The notes under the pieces were generated by a model that was given only the letters and a program-made list of their open reading frames with translations, had not been told where the DNA came from and did not search any database. This document shows, piece after piece, positions 9,893 through 24,800 of a stretch of DNA of 64,000 nt. Numbering within the stretch: the first letter of the stretch is position 1; the number at the start of each line of letters is the position of its first letter. A program made the translations under genes and the position numbers. The stretch is from Holothuria scabra (taxonomy: Eukaryota; Echinodermata; Holothuroidea; Aspidochirotida; Holothuriidae): the NCBI GenBank assembly GCA_037179385.1, contig CM074187.1:1116001-1180000 (forward strand). The letters run 5' to 3'.

Positions 9893-12800
9893 CTGAAATC
9901 AAATAAGGACGTAGTATTGTATTCTGTTCCGGTTGTGTATTTTGCATACTTGCTATTTCAACTTTTGAAACAGAAATTTTCCGTTTACAAGTGTAAATGG
10001 ATCGTCGCAACACTATCTTCACCGTGTTCGTACAGTGACGGTATTTAGTCTAACACTTCGAAAACAGTTTACTTGATTTATCACCACATTTGGACCGCAA
10101 ACGGTACAAGTTTAACAGGTACTATCAAAATTATTGCTGTAATGGAAAGTCATCCTGGCGCGTAGCCGGGATTTGTCATGGGGAGGGTTTTGGTCTCATG
10201 GGGGGCAAGATGTGAGGGAAAAGTCTAAGGACAGAGAGAAAAAACTGCTGTTTTAGGTGTTGTTTGCATTGCAAGGTTGGGTCATGGGGGGTTCTAACCC
10301 CCAAACCCTCCCGTGGCTACGCCACTGAAGTCATCTTTGTGAAAATCATGGTTTTTTAATAATATCCCCTTGGTATCATTTACCTTGATTGATTATTTCC
10401 TAAGAACATTGCATTTTATTATTTAAATTGAAAAGACGGATACCAGGGTCGCGTCTGCAGGTGCAAAAGAGTGGATGTCTATTGTCCAATATTTTATTTT
10501 TAAATCTATACAAAGATTGGTTCCTTATTCAATTATTTACAGTGATTTCGTTATTATCAAAGTTAAGAGCAAATTTAGACGCCTAGTAGGAGGTACGTAT
10601 GAGGATGCCCTCGCTGCACTATTTTAAAGCCATTTACCCCAAACGACAATTCTACCGACTTTGGTAATTATACCCAAAATCTCAATTGGCACAGCTTTTT
10701 GATTGACATCAAATTAAAAATGAGGGGTAACTCACTTTACAAAACATACGCCAAGAGTGTTACACACAAGGACATTGTATGCTTAACTGAACATGCCACG
10801 AACCAATGATCTAGGATTATATCTGGATAAGGAGGGGTCAAGGACAGCTGGGGGCGGGGGTTAGAAATCAGAAGCAGTGGAGTAGCTACTGGTGGGACGG
10901 GGGGGGGGGCAAGTTGTCCCGTGGAAAATAATTTGGGGAAATTTGATGAAACTGGGGAAATTTGAAGAATCATGATAGGCCCTTTTCCCATTTCTCAAAA
11001 TTTATGTTAGAATAAGAAATTGTGAAACATTTCTCATTCATAAGTATTTTCATGCAACAGATAAACCTAAATTTCGTCAGTGTCGCATGAACCAGCCCGC
11101 CTCGCGTTCCACAGAAATGTCCTCCCCGCGCAGCAGATTGAATGTTCTCTTGTATGAGCGCGGGTGTTATGATAAGTGCATTCCGGTGCAGAGGAAGCTG
11201 TTTTTCAGAAATTCAACAACTAATGCAGTACAACTAACAATGTACACAGTCTCTGCGTTGTACACTTTGGGAATTCAGTGGAAGGATGTGAAAACTGACA
11301 AGTCACTAACGCAGACCCCGAGGTTATATTGTCCTACAAGCTAGTAGCGGAAGGGGTTTAAATTATACCGATTTTACTTTGTGTACATAACCACCGATTG
11401 GTCTGAAACAATCCATGGCTTACGGTAAACATAACGTTAATCTAGAAATTAGAATGAAAGAGATCCATGGGCGTACTTAGATTTTGTTACTTAGCCTAAT
11501 CTTTGGATGCTTGAAGGCCAGTGTGGGAAAATAGCTCTCTGCTCACTTGGGGTGTAACAACAAACGGGTCCATGAATACCTTGTCCTAAGTAGGCTTGAA
11601 CTTACTCGGTGAGTTTAGCCTTCCACACTTAACAGACTACTGTTCTAACAGGATATCCTCTGTGATCTAGCCAATATTAGGCCTTCTTTCAGTGCACGAA
11701 AGGGGGGGGGGGTTGGGCCATCCCACTCCCCCCCCCCCTCACGGATGCCATTTTTTGTTCTTACAAATACGTAACCATACTTCAGTAACACAGATTTTAC
11801 TTCAAAACATACCATATGTGGCACCAGATTGCCTGTAAGGACACCTACTTTTGCAAAAATTTTCAAAGGGGAAGGGTTGTCTCTGAATGGCCCCTCAGTA
11901 ATGCCAATTTTTTTAATTCCTTCAAATAGGCAAATTTTGTCAAATTCCAATTTTTACTTAAATAGTATCCAACTGCATGGTGGTACCGATTGCCTCTAAT
12001 TTAAGAATTTTTAAAAGGGAGGGCCCACCGCATAGACTCCTTCCCAGGCCGGCATAGACCGACAAGACAGGGACAGGGGAGGGGAGGGTGTTCAGTTGAG
12101 GTGAGAAATAGTTTGTCATTTATCATGCAAGAGATGTTAGGGATAAAATCATTAACAGATGGGAATTCGATCAATCACAGACAATTCCATCAATTCAGCG
12201 GATCTTTAATGTAACCAAGTTAGTTAGATAGACTTTTATGGCCAAGTTCCCAACCTAGCCGGTCACGGCCCTTTTTCCAGTTTCCAATTTAGCCAAGAGT
12301 CACAATAGAGAAGCATTTAAATAGCATATTTTCAATTCGTTGTATAGTTTCCCCGAAAAGAATCAAAACCATTTCATATAGGCCTTACAGTGATAGTAGG
12401 CCTACATTTTATGTGGTAATTTTCTGATCACTTAGCATGTTCCTGATTTTTTTCGTATTGCAAATAAAAGCTAGAAATAAAGGCCGCATGTTTCGATTCT
12501 CTTTACAAGCATGGATACGCATTTTTTTGGCCATCTGAGGGGTCTGATTTTTCGAAATTTTCTCTTCGCTCCGGGCCAACTAATGGTAGCGCTCCGCTCA
12601 GTCTTTTGGGCAAAATTACATTTTTGGGGGTCAAAGTAGCTCTTAACTGTCTGATCCCTTTGCGGTTTGCGAACATATTTTGAAGTGAGCATTTTATCGC
12701 AAACGACAAAGGAAGATAGTGACTCTTTCGATTCTTCACGTAAGTCTGGAAAATGTTATTTCCGCCCATCTGAGGGGTCTGATTTTTCGAAATTTTCTCT

Positions 12801-15800
12801 ACGATCCGCGCCAACTAATGGTGACGCTCCGCGGAGATAATCTTTATGGCAAAATAACGTGTTGTGGCCAAGAAAAACCGCAAATTAAAGTGCACCCTTT
12901 CGCCTATACCGATCGATGCTATTTTATTTTGATCCCTAAAAGTATGCAAACTTAATGTAAAGTTTTACTTCGTATGGTAACATAAACGGCATAAGAATGC
13001 ATGTAAAGACACAAAAGTCTCAGTTTTATCCTCATGAACCACCACAACTCAACTTTTAACACTGTTCCTGTCAAAGTTGAAAATCTTGCACCATTTTGCA
13101 TCTAGGCTCCTTGAAAACGCCCAAAATGTCACCCCTCCCCTTAGACCCCTACCCCAAGCTGGCAATCACTCAACCTACTGCTTGCCCCCCCCCCCCTTAA
13201 GAGAAATCCTGGGTACGCCACTGCGTTCGCACATACAAATAAACCAGATATTGTGAACTAAAATATACTAAGAGTTTTTATTTCTAATTGCTCTATCATT
13301 ATGCATTAAGCTTAAAGTAGGGGTAATATTACATAATGACATGGTAATGTTGGTATACTTGTAAATTTGCATATTTTATATGAAATACATACACATTGAC
13401 CGGGAAAAGTTTTGGGGAAATTTCGTGTCTTTGCCCACTCTGGAAAATATTCTAGCTATGCCACTGATAAGAAGGCCAGGAGAACTGAAACTGTCGGGGT
13501 GAGGCCTACCTGCTTTAAACAACGAAAACTTTGAAAAAAAGTACCTTTTAACCTACCCACCTCAAAACAACATTTGAGTGGTAAGGCACCGCTATTTGTA
13601 CCAAATGTGGTACATGCATTTGATCATATTTTTACCTCATTTTCGGTTGACAATTCACTTGCTTCATCACCAGTGGCAACGTAAGGTCTAAACAAACCAG
13701 TCTCTCTGTCCTCAAATGAATCTTCATTCTCTGCCCATCGGAGTTGTCCTGAATTGGCATCCGTGCTACTTTCGCTGTCTGGCAAGTATTGGCGCAAATT
13801 TGGCACTTGAGCCCTCATGCGTTCCTGCAAAGAGAGTAACATTAATGCGTCAAACAAACTGCATAAGAAATTTGTTTTGGTCGGAAGAATATACATTCGC
13901 CCCAATTTTCTACACAACTGGTTTGCAAGATCAGCTATAGACCTGACGTACGGTGACTAATTTGAGCTAAGGGAATTTCTTGCAAATGAAAGTTACTACA
14001 AACTGCTTTGGACCATGTTGTAAAATATGTTGTAGTGTGTAATTTATGTATTCCGAAAATTTCTTGACGCTATTTATGAGAGAATTACGATTGAAAAACA
14101 AGATAAACACATGTTTCGAATTAAGATTGGAACTACTGGTTTCATGTGTTTAAGTTCATGCCGTGGTGACCTACTTTTGTTTAACGGATAAAAAATGTGT
14201 AAAAAAGTGAACCGTAACTCTTACCCTGTACGTAGACAAATTTCCAGACTGTTAGTATCAAAATAGAGAAAAATCTCGGTGTATGTCTTTTCAATTGTCT
14301 AAGCATTGGAAGGGATAATGGAAAGCTTACGTTGATGTAAGGAGAGTTGCGAATAACATCCATAAGATGCTCCATCCTCCTGTTGCTATTCAGATAATCA
14401 TCATCTCCAACTTCATCGTATGATTCAGTGACTGAGGATGTTTCGTCAGAGAAATCTAGGCTTCCACTGACGTCATCACTTTCAATACCGGCCATAACAT
14501 TCCGGACGACACGGTCAGAGTACTGGTCAGGTTGGTACTTATAGAGAAGGGAATTTTGACGTTCTCTATGGTAAGATAGCAAGACCATTGCGCAACAAAG
14601 ACCGACGATGAAAACTAAGAGAAGGCCGATTATGGCTCCCAAGATAACTGCTACGACCGGAAACACGGATACCTCTTGGTCTGGCGTTGTTGACGGGAGA
14701 GTCTTTGTCGGAATATCAGTGGGTAATGGAGTTATTAAAATTTCACACCTGGACCCCATGTAGCTATTAGGACATCTACGATTGAATAGAAACAAATTAT
14801 CTTTAAAGGTAAGAAACAACATCAATTTACTCCACAAAGTCAGAAACAAGTCCTTAGCCAGGGACGAAGGCAGCTAGCGTCTCCAATTAGAATTTAAGTT
14901 ACATATGGCTTGATCTAATTAAGTATATTCCACTCCTAAGAAAACCCCTCCAGAAAGTATCTCGTTTGGCCCATAAATGGCATAACTACGCACTTGATCA
15001 GGGACGGAAATTGTTTTAAAAGCGTCCACAAAATGTAGGACAATACATCATTATCCGATGTTTTGGTTTAAATCCTCACTTTTTTATCAGTATTATTTTT
15101 TTGGATACAAAAATAACGCTGATGAAATATGATATGATATGATACGATACGATACGATATATGATGTGATGTAATGTGATGTGACGTGACGTGACGTGAC
15201 GTGACGTGACGTGACGTGACGTGACGTGACGTGACGTGACATGATATGATATGATATGATATGATATGATATGATATGATATGATATGATATGATATGAT
15301 ATGATATGATATGATATGATATGATATGATATGATATGATATGATATGATATGATATGATATGATATGATATGATATGATATGATATGATATGATATGAT
15401 ATGATATGATATGATATGATATGATATGATATGATATGATATGATATGATATGATATGATATGATATGATATGATATGATATGATGTTATATTAGTTTCA
15501 ACTTTTTCATATACTGCATGTACTGTACTAGTTAAAAAAAGATGTTCAAGATTTTGCCATACTTGGAATTCATTTTAAAGTTTCGAAGAAAACCCAAACT
15601 TCTGCGAGACGTAAGAGATTAATGTAGTAAAATGATCTCCTAGTTTAATTAGAATGAGGTAACGAGGAATCAAAACGACGGAAAGAGTACTAACGTGCAA
15701 ATTTTGTCATAGACAAAGTCAAGACTGCAATTTCCTCCGTTCAAGCAATAGTCTTGAGGGCAAGTCTTTTCAAAATCTGCCAGGGACGAATAAAAAGACG

Positions 15801-18800
15801 GAATTAATTGTATTTAAGACAACCACAGCAGCTACATTACAAATGTCAACAACGACAGGACCATTGACTTGGTGTTTGACTAGATTAACATCCTTTCATT
15901 CTTCCATATGACCATCTTTTTAAATAATTTAAAATTCTCCATTGAAGTAAGTAGACACACGGAAATGCTAACCACGAAAGTTGTTTTAGGTGAGTGGTTG
16001 ATCGAATCTCAAAACTAACACATGACAGATCATGAATCATGAATTCAGTACCCTAAGTGTTCTAAGTAGACTGCCAACAATCACCACATTTTAATATGAT
16101 TCAAATTCATTACCTTCAAATTCAATCGTATTCATTTGAAGAACCACGTAAATATCTCCTGAGTTAGAATAAACTTTGCCATTCTCTGCGGTAAATATCA
16201 GGGTTTCGGTTAATATATCTGAAGACAAATTGATGCCCGACGGATGATAGAACGATAGATAGTAAGGTATCACAGAGCCTGATTTGAAACCAAGGACCTC
16301 GTTACGGACAAAGTATGGAGCTGTTTCATTGCTGGTTGAGAAAACATCATCCAACTGAAAAGATAAAGCATTTGGTGAAAAGTTTAATTAAAATAAGTGA
16401 AATTCGTGGGAACGAACGTACGTAATGCTAAGGGCTTATTAATATCGACGCTAACATGGCGAAGCATCGAATAAACTTCCCCTGTACGATTTGGCGTTTC
16501 TAGGGTCTTGCAAAAAGATGTAGGAAAAACATTTCCCTCACAAATGTTGGGGTGGAGCTAGGGAGCTAAGGAATTGACTAAATAGACCTTATAGTTTTTC
16601 GTCTCCGCCAATGCCTATACAGAATGAAAAACGACTAAAACTTTAAATTTTGGCGTCATACCTTTCAGTAATGGATCTCCGCATCTATGGCATGCCCTAT
16701 CATTAGACATACTTCAAACTTAAGTCCTTTTTAAAGTAAATATATCTTACCCTTATGGTATTGCTTATTCTTAGCAATTTGTTGTTTAGCTGGTTTTATA
16801 ATTTGAATGTTTTTAATATCTGCGCTGCAAGCACCCTTTCAACAATAATAATTTCAATAACAGTTCAAAAGATCCAGTTACAAAGAAGCATCTTATTTTG
16901 GGGTTAATAAATAACACTGCTTAAAAGACCTTCATCTTTGGAAATCGTCTTGAACATCTTACTTTTCGTTCGTTTCATTTTACCGTGCCGGTGAGCAATG
17001 TTTCACAAAAATTAAGTGGCTAAAGAAAGCCCTAACCCCTAACCAAATCCTTACCCGTGATAAAAGATATAAGTCGATGCATTACAATATCAACAGCCAA
17101 TCAAAAGATTCCCTGCTAAACAGTGCTTATCTTCTGGGTTGTGCCTGGTATGATTTTTAAAAGGGAAATCGGAGTTTGAGAGAGAATATTAACCTTTTGT
17201 TCCATCACCTCACTTTCCCTCCTCAACTGATTGTTTACCAGAATAAAGAAACATTGAAGGGACCTTAGAGCAGGGAGATGTAACTAGACTAGTCTAATTA
17301 CACCTCCCTGCTTAGAGTTTAGAAGAAACATTTATTTTGTAATCACTACTGGTGAATGAAAATTTCTGAATATAATTGTCCTGTAAAAAAATCGACAAAG
17401 ATGTAACAATAGACAGCATATACTACACCGTAACCATGACGTTAGACCGTGATTGCAGATCATTTTCTTAGTTTCAAATCAATTTAAAATGTTGTTCAGA
17501 ATTAAAGTTGTGAAAAATTGAAGAAAAAAAAACCTCTCAATGTTTCTTTAGTACATTTTTAAGCTGTTACCATAATGTTGAGAGTGTTTTGACATGCAAT
17601 GTCAAAATTAAAAATAAGATTGGATGAATTTATAAGCTGATAGGGTGCTAACCACTGTGAGAAGAGTTCTCTCATACGTCTGGTATTTCAAACTTGAAGA
17701 GTCGTTTAGATCTGAGGTGTATTCCGCAGTAGTGCCGTTGACTTGCAGTAGTGTAAAACTGCCACGGAATTGGATGTATTCTGCAAGGTGGAAGTACAAA
17801 CAATCAAGGTTGAATACGAATAGGCCGCAAACCGTACATAAGCCGTAAATATATTTTGACAAGTCATGTAAAGAACTTCTGATATGAATTTTTCACTGTG
17901 GGTAATTAACCCTCCGGGTACAATTACCAGTGGCGGCCCAGACAGTCAAATGGGGGACGGGCAAAATAAAATATTCGCACAAAGCAAGGAAAATGGGCTT
18001 CTGCTGGTCGGGTCTAGACGGGAAATATCCTGGTAAGAACAGGGGACGAAGCCCTCGGAATTTCGAGGGTTTTACAGCATACCTTAGGGCGACAGATTAA
18101 GAGTTACAAGAGGTACATCATGTATTTTGTAAATTGGCCAAACTCTTTACTGACCTAACTTGGAAGGGGTAGCGGAGGGAGGTGCAAGGGCAAATCTGAC
18201 GGGGCAAATAGGGTAGCTGTTGCTCTTACCATAAACAAAATAAAATACTTCATGAATTGTAATAAATAAATACAAAAGCAAGCACTAAGTTTAGAGGCTC
18301 CAGAATGCCTTTAATTTATGACCATTTCTTTCAAATCTAGAAATATTCTAAAAATTAGAAATCTAGAACCATCCAGAAAATGGGGGTAGTTTCAGTGACC
18401 CCCTGTCCTAGAGTTTCATAGGTGACAGTTTGATTATACTAACCTGTGCAAACACCGTCTATAATAACTGTATCATTCAAACATTGACACGTGTATGATC
18501 CGATGGTGTTGATACATTCAGCAGCACCAAGATAGCTGCAGGGGTTGTCAAGGCATTCATTTACATCTGAAATAAGCATTAGATGTACAGGTGTGATAAT
18601 TTATAACGTTTCATAGTAACTAATATTCATTGCAAATTGTCATAGTGGTACTTTGAACGTATCTCATTACCTACGTCATTTAATAAAAATGTCGATGAAA
18701 TGTAACGTGAAGGAGAATTCTTCCCCTACTATATGGGATGCTACTGTAGCATACCATGACATCAAACCGAAAAGGTGTAGGGATAGTTAGGACGGATATT

Positions 18801-21800
18801 TCACAAGACTATCAGAACATTTCAAAGGACCATTTTTCTATCTTTGTAGTTACTGAAATAACGTTTTGTAAAACTGACACTGAGCTAGAGAAAGTAACTT
18901 TTTGACAAAAAGGGGCGTGGATGTCCTGTACTTACCATCACAGATATCACCATCTTGTTGGTATCCTGATTTACAGTTGGAGCACGTGAATGTCGTGTTG
19001 CTGACAAAAACGCACTCCAGAAAGTTTAAGTCAAAACAGTTGTGAGTGCCTTCATCGCAAGGATCATAAACTGAAATACAAAACAAGTCCAGAAATGATC
19101 AGTAGTCAAAAAAATGAAGAACTATAACAATCAAAAGTGCTAGTAATTTGATGTGTAGTAAGAATTCATTCTGGACTTGAAGTATAGCTATGATGATAAA
19201 GTAAATAATTACCAATTTAAAATACGATTGATGGTTGAAATAAAGATGTATACATGGGTAAATGGTTTATTGTTATATCCTGAAACAAAAGCCTTCTTTT
19301 CAAGCCTTTTTGGTCAGGGCATCGCTACAAAAAATCTAAGTGATGACAACTTAAAGGACGGAACACCGGCTACGGAGGCTAATGAAAAGCAGATAGATAT
19401 ATATTACACATGAATTCTGCAGCTAAGTCATCGTAGCACTGATGTGTTCTAATCTGGGAGTGATCGATTTCATTTCCTTTACGTATCTGTAATATGGGTA
19501 ACCTGGTTCTATGCAAACCAAAGCCTACACTTAACATTCTGCTTGCGTTGAGATTTTGAATTATTACCAGCCATCAATGCAAGGCATGCGATTAGCAAGA
19601 TGATTATATAAATTACGGTCTGGTGGCCCCATAGTTGCCGACCATCACTTGGCTGCGGGTTCGTCCGCAAACTAGATTTCTTTGACATAACGTCACAATC
19701 AGTAGCGAAACCCTCTACCGGGCAAACACCAACCATGTTTCAATGCAGCAGTCAGAAATTATTGGTCGTCGGCTGCTTTACCTAGCTACACTAAATGCGT
19801 ACTAAATTGGATTTTGCCCATCAAAAGGGGCGGGCATGTTACGTAAGGAAAAGCACTCAATACAAAGCTTAATAATAACCAGATACGTCTTTCATGTTTG
19901 TGTGACGAACCTTCGTCTTGTACTTACTCGGCAATGATGTGTTAATATCGTTTCTCAAAACTCGACTATCTGGCTCCAAAAAGTCTTTATTTCTTCCTGT
20001 TAGACCACTCATGAAGGCATCCTCCACATCAACCAAGGTAAGAGTGGAATTGTAGAGAAGGTCAAGACGAATCTTCGTCTCTATGCCAATTGTTTCCTCT
20101 GTAAATTCCACTACTGTTGAGCCCAGGTAATCCCCAGCTATGGGGGAAATCGTATATAAATTGTCGATCTGTCATAAAATAAAAATCACAAGTGATGATA
20201 ACAATTATGGCCATACGGGACACTTTCTCTTGGGGGAGTGACTTTTTGCCTGACTCCAGATTCCACCCCAGGGCAAGATTTCTGCCCAACTGATGTATCG
20301 AAGTCTACCCGATTCAACAATGTATTGGCCAACTGGAGGTCTGCAGCCCTCTTGACCCCCGCCCCACTTGAATAACTCTCATCCGTAGTTCATGATTGGC
20401 ACTTAGTCTGTTTTTGTGTCTCCTCAATATTGTTCAGGCACACATATAATACACAGAAAACAAATACACCAGGGATGGACATGTAAAATAACCTGAGTGG
20501 TATGCGAGAGTCAAGAAGTGAGGTTACAATGACATGCTATGGAATAGTAGAACACAATTGGAATCCCCGACTTCCCTTATTAAGGAACAATTTGTTCTCC
20601 CGGCGTCGGACCTCAAGGAAAAAAATGAAAAGAAAAAAATATGGTTTCGACGACTGCCTTCTATGGTGGGTACATGCACATGCCCTCAAATAGAACACCT
20701 GATCATCTCCGACTCTCCAACAACAAAATGGTCAATAAAGTGAAGCCCCTGTCCCAATTTGAGGAAAAACTTACGTCAACCGCTAATGCTGCCTTCGTTT
20801 CATCCTCATTCAACTGATCAAAGAACGAGTCCACCTGCCAGCCCTTTATGTCGACGAATATCACAAACATGGTCACCGATCGAGCATCTGATAAATAAAA
20901 ATAATGTCCAAGTGCTTTATCTAGATTTTTGTAAACATGCCATACATTAATAAGGTAGGGATCTTGTAAATTTATAACACTAAGTTTACGCCGTGAAGTA
21001 TGTACGGTAAATAAGAAACAGTAATAAATAATGGCACAGTTAACATTGTCGTTCACTGATGAGTTCAAAAATACGTTATTACAATATGATGAAATATTCT
21101 TTTGAAAAAATAAAACACAAAACGCAATAGTTTCAATACTGAAAAAATGCCGACATTTTTGTTTCTCAGGCCATTAGCACTATTATGACCATTCCTTTGA
21201 CGAATTTTCCAACTTGTAAAATAGCATTTCATTTAAAAGTGTGTTATTATTTGAGTGAAAATTCATTTTCGCATTATTTAGTTTTTGACGGATAATCAGG
21301 AAATGGAAGGGTAGAAGTGTTAAGACTGAATGGTTTAAACCTTGCTGAACTGAAAGTGAGACAATACTTACTCGTACAGCTGCCGTTGATTCGGTGGAAA
21401 CCTGTCATACAGATACAGGAATATGAACCGAGGGTGTTAAAGCATTTCTCGTTCAATTCTGTAGGGCATGGAATACTGCGAGAACATTCATCGATGTCTG
21501 CAAATATTAAAATAAAAATAATTAAATTATGACTCTGTATTAAAAGCAAACGTTGACTAGCTTCATTTTTATAGAGCTCTCAATATAGCAAAATGTGCCT
21601 AGTTGTTATAACGCCAAGATGTTTTACCCATGAAAACCATACTTAAAAATGCGTACCTTGGCAGTAAGTCCCATTACCCTCCAAGCCTGCGGGACAGGTA
21701 CACTCATAGGAACCAACAGTGTTGTTACAGGTGGCATAGGGATCGCAGTCATCAAGGTTATAGTCACATTCATTGTAATCTGTGCATACAAATAAAATGA

Positions 21801-24800
21801 ACAGTTGACGGCTTAGATAGTATGGCTACGTTGCAGGTTAATGTCATTATTAGGTGAAGAAGATAAAAAAAAACATTTTGAAGATGTTTTTAAACATTTG
21901 ACCCGATTTAACTAAGGTCTCGTTGTCATTTTTACATTCTTATCTTACACTCCGCCATTTTCTGTTGCGTTCCTTTTTCGTTCAAGAAAGTCCTGAGTAC
22001 ACCACTTCCTTGAGAATTTTAACTAAACAGATAAGTTGACAAGAACCTTTACTTGATTTGGTACGAACGTGTGAAAAGTAAAACTGTAGTAAAGTATTAA
22101 CTATTACACTGCAAGATAGTAAAAACCATTTCCTGTACACACAGAGGCTTATGACATACCAATAGCAAAAGTAACACTTACCTAAGCAGGTCCCATTTCT
22201 AGCATTTCCCCCTTCCTCACTGTAGTACCCTGTTCGGCATGTACAGGTGAAAGAACCGTCTAGATCAAAGCAATCGGCATTTATGTCACAATTATTGGTA
22301 CCGTCTTCACACTCATTTACATCTGCAAAAAATCGATATTCCAAAATTTAAAGATTAAATTCAAATGTGTACGGCGAGCTTGCGTGAAGGCATCTTCACT
22401 GCCTGAGAATAGCTGTATCTTTTCCTGGGCCGAATTGCCCTTGAACTTGGCTTCCCCTCATCTTCAGATAATACGACCTATCCCTGCCTCAAACGATCAC
22501 AGGGCATCAAGGTATGCAGAGGAGACGTCGCTTACTTCTAAGCGAGGAGAGCCCTGTCCTAAGGAGGAAGTGCAGTCGTCCAACTTGAATTAGTGAAGTA
22601 GACTGCCTTGTTTTATGATTGGCTGCTGAGGATCATGTGATTATATTTTCTCATCAATTATAATCGGTGATCCTTGAATAGGGAATATTAAAGTCCCAAC
22701 GTATTATGAGACATACGTTGAGGAGAAATAGGAACAAATGTGAAATTTAGGTGGTGCTTTAAAGTAAATTTGAGGCGACCTCTCTTGCCCTTTAAAAGGA
22801 AGTGGTGCAGGAGTCAAATGCTACACTTAGACTTTGGTTTTCTGCCAAATAATTCTACAATAACAAGCTGAAAGATGGTCTTCTGAGCACAAAAAGTATA
22901 GAAGCTTAAACGAATAAACGAAATTAAAATATTTACGGAAATGCAGTCTCAGGAAGGACAACAGAACAAAAATAAGCAATGACTATATGCTATACCCAGA
23001 CAACATGCCCAGCTGGGCCCCAACTGGGTTTCAGCTGGGCTACTTGCTGGGCCCCAGCTGGGGCCCATCCGCGTTTGTCAGGTGTTCCCACGTGGGGCCC
23101 AACTGGGCTAGCCTTTCCCAGCTGAAGCCCAGCTGAAGCCTAGCTGTACCCCGCTTCAATAACTGAAGCCTAACTGGGCTTCAGCTGGGAAAGGCTAGCC
23201 CAGTTGGGCCCCACGTGGGAACACCTGACAAACACGGATGGGCCCCAGCTGGGGCCCAGCAAGTAGCCCAGCTGAAACCCAGTTGGGGCCCAGCTGGGCA
23301 TGTTGTCTGGGTATGTGTCGTTTTGATTTAAAGTAGTGCTTATGTTTAATTATTTCACTTACTTTTACAATAAGTCCCGTTCCCGTAATATCCTTCCTGA
23401 CAGGTACAAATAAACGTCCCGTAAGTATTAGTGCAGTCAGCATGTAGGTGACAGTCTGCAGAATTTTCAGTACATTCGTTTACATCCGTGCAATTGATTC
23501 CGTCACCACGGTAACCTTCTAAACAGTTGCATTCAAAAGAACCAGGGACGTTCTCACAAGAGGCGTTCTCATGACAGGCAGTCTGGTTGCCACATTCATT
23601 GATGTCTAGAAATGAATAAATAGGATGGGTTTAAGGAAATGAATCATTGCGTAATCAAGTAAATAACATTCGTGTTTTTTATTGTTACAAAAGTAAGCAT
23701 ATGGAACCTTTAAGGGGAGAACGGTGACATACCATATGGGATACAGTCAAGTGCAAGAGCCTTTCACATCAGGGGCCCGACAGATGGGAAAGCATAGTTT
23801 TCTTGGGAACCGGTGATGGTAAGAAACGCCTCTTATTGTATATGCAGAAGGTTCTACCATATCTTATAAGGTATAGTAATGCCTGAAATTCAAGCTTCTA
23901 CGCCATATTATGAAACAAGAAGACAGTGAATCTCACCTTCGCAAGAAATGTACCCATCTCCACTGTAACCCTCAGGACAAGAGCACGAGTAGTTACCCTC
24001 CAGATCTACACAGAGAGCATCAACGGCGCAGATATTTTCTTCCATACATTCATTGATGTCTGAAATTAAAATCATTTCCTACCTTTATCAACTAGAGTGG
24101 TTAATAAGTTTAATCGTCTGCTATTGAAATACATCAACATTATTGTTACGCTCTCTAAAAACGTCCGGTTCAATTTAAACCGGAAAGGGATCAAATGGTC
24201 ACTTGACGGAAAAAGGTATCAAATATTTGACAAGATCTGGTTCATTTCGAATTGACACTAGTCAAATATTTTATTCTTCTCCTTACAAATGTCATTTGAT
24301 CCTTTCTTTGTTCTATTTGAGTTGTTTTCACATTGTAACGAACATTTTTAAAAGGGCGAAAGGAATAAAAAGAAAATACTCATTACAGAGGGATTTTTGA
24401 AATGATAATCGTTAAGCCTTGAAACAACTGTTCGTTAAATGGTGGTATGGAAACTTCAATATAAAAAAAGATGAAAAGTCCTTAAGTTAGATTTTGAGGT
24501 TAAACATTTTAAGATTATGAAAAAGTTCAAAACAGGCATTTGAATACTTGTATAATATTTTTTGTTGACTTCAGCAAACTTGATTGGTCAATTTTGAAAG
24601 AAGACAACTGTAACTACGTTCTTAGTACATGAATGCTGTAACGACAACAAAATCGTATTTAATAAGCAGACATACCGATACAGACTTGTCCTGTTCCCGC
24701 ATAGCCACTGTTACAGATGCACATGTATGAACCAACGTTATTTTGACACGAGGCATTGATGTCACAAGAGACAGTCTCATTTACGCATGTGCCGTTGGTA

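Noticed and set aside
15127..15485. CRISPR-like regular array
   Set aside because: Five-base units without spacers in a eukaryotic intron; it is a microsatellite.
19509..19736. A 75-codon minus-strand frame with a hydrophobic [16 protein letters not shown] stretch
   Set aside because: It lies wholly in the intron between exons 36 and 37. Exons 36 and 37 join in phase without it, and the surroundings look like repeat debris.
22992..23314. Foldback read as a recombination or attachment site
   Set aside because: Nothing phage-like or integrase-like is nearby, and intronic location with long inverted arms fits a foldback transposon better.
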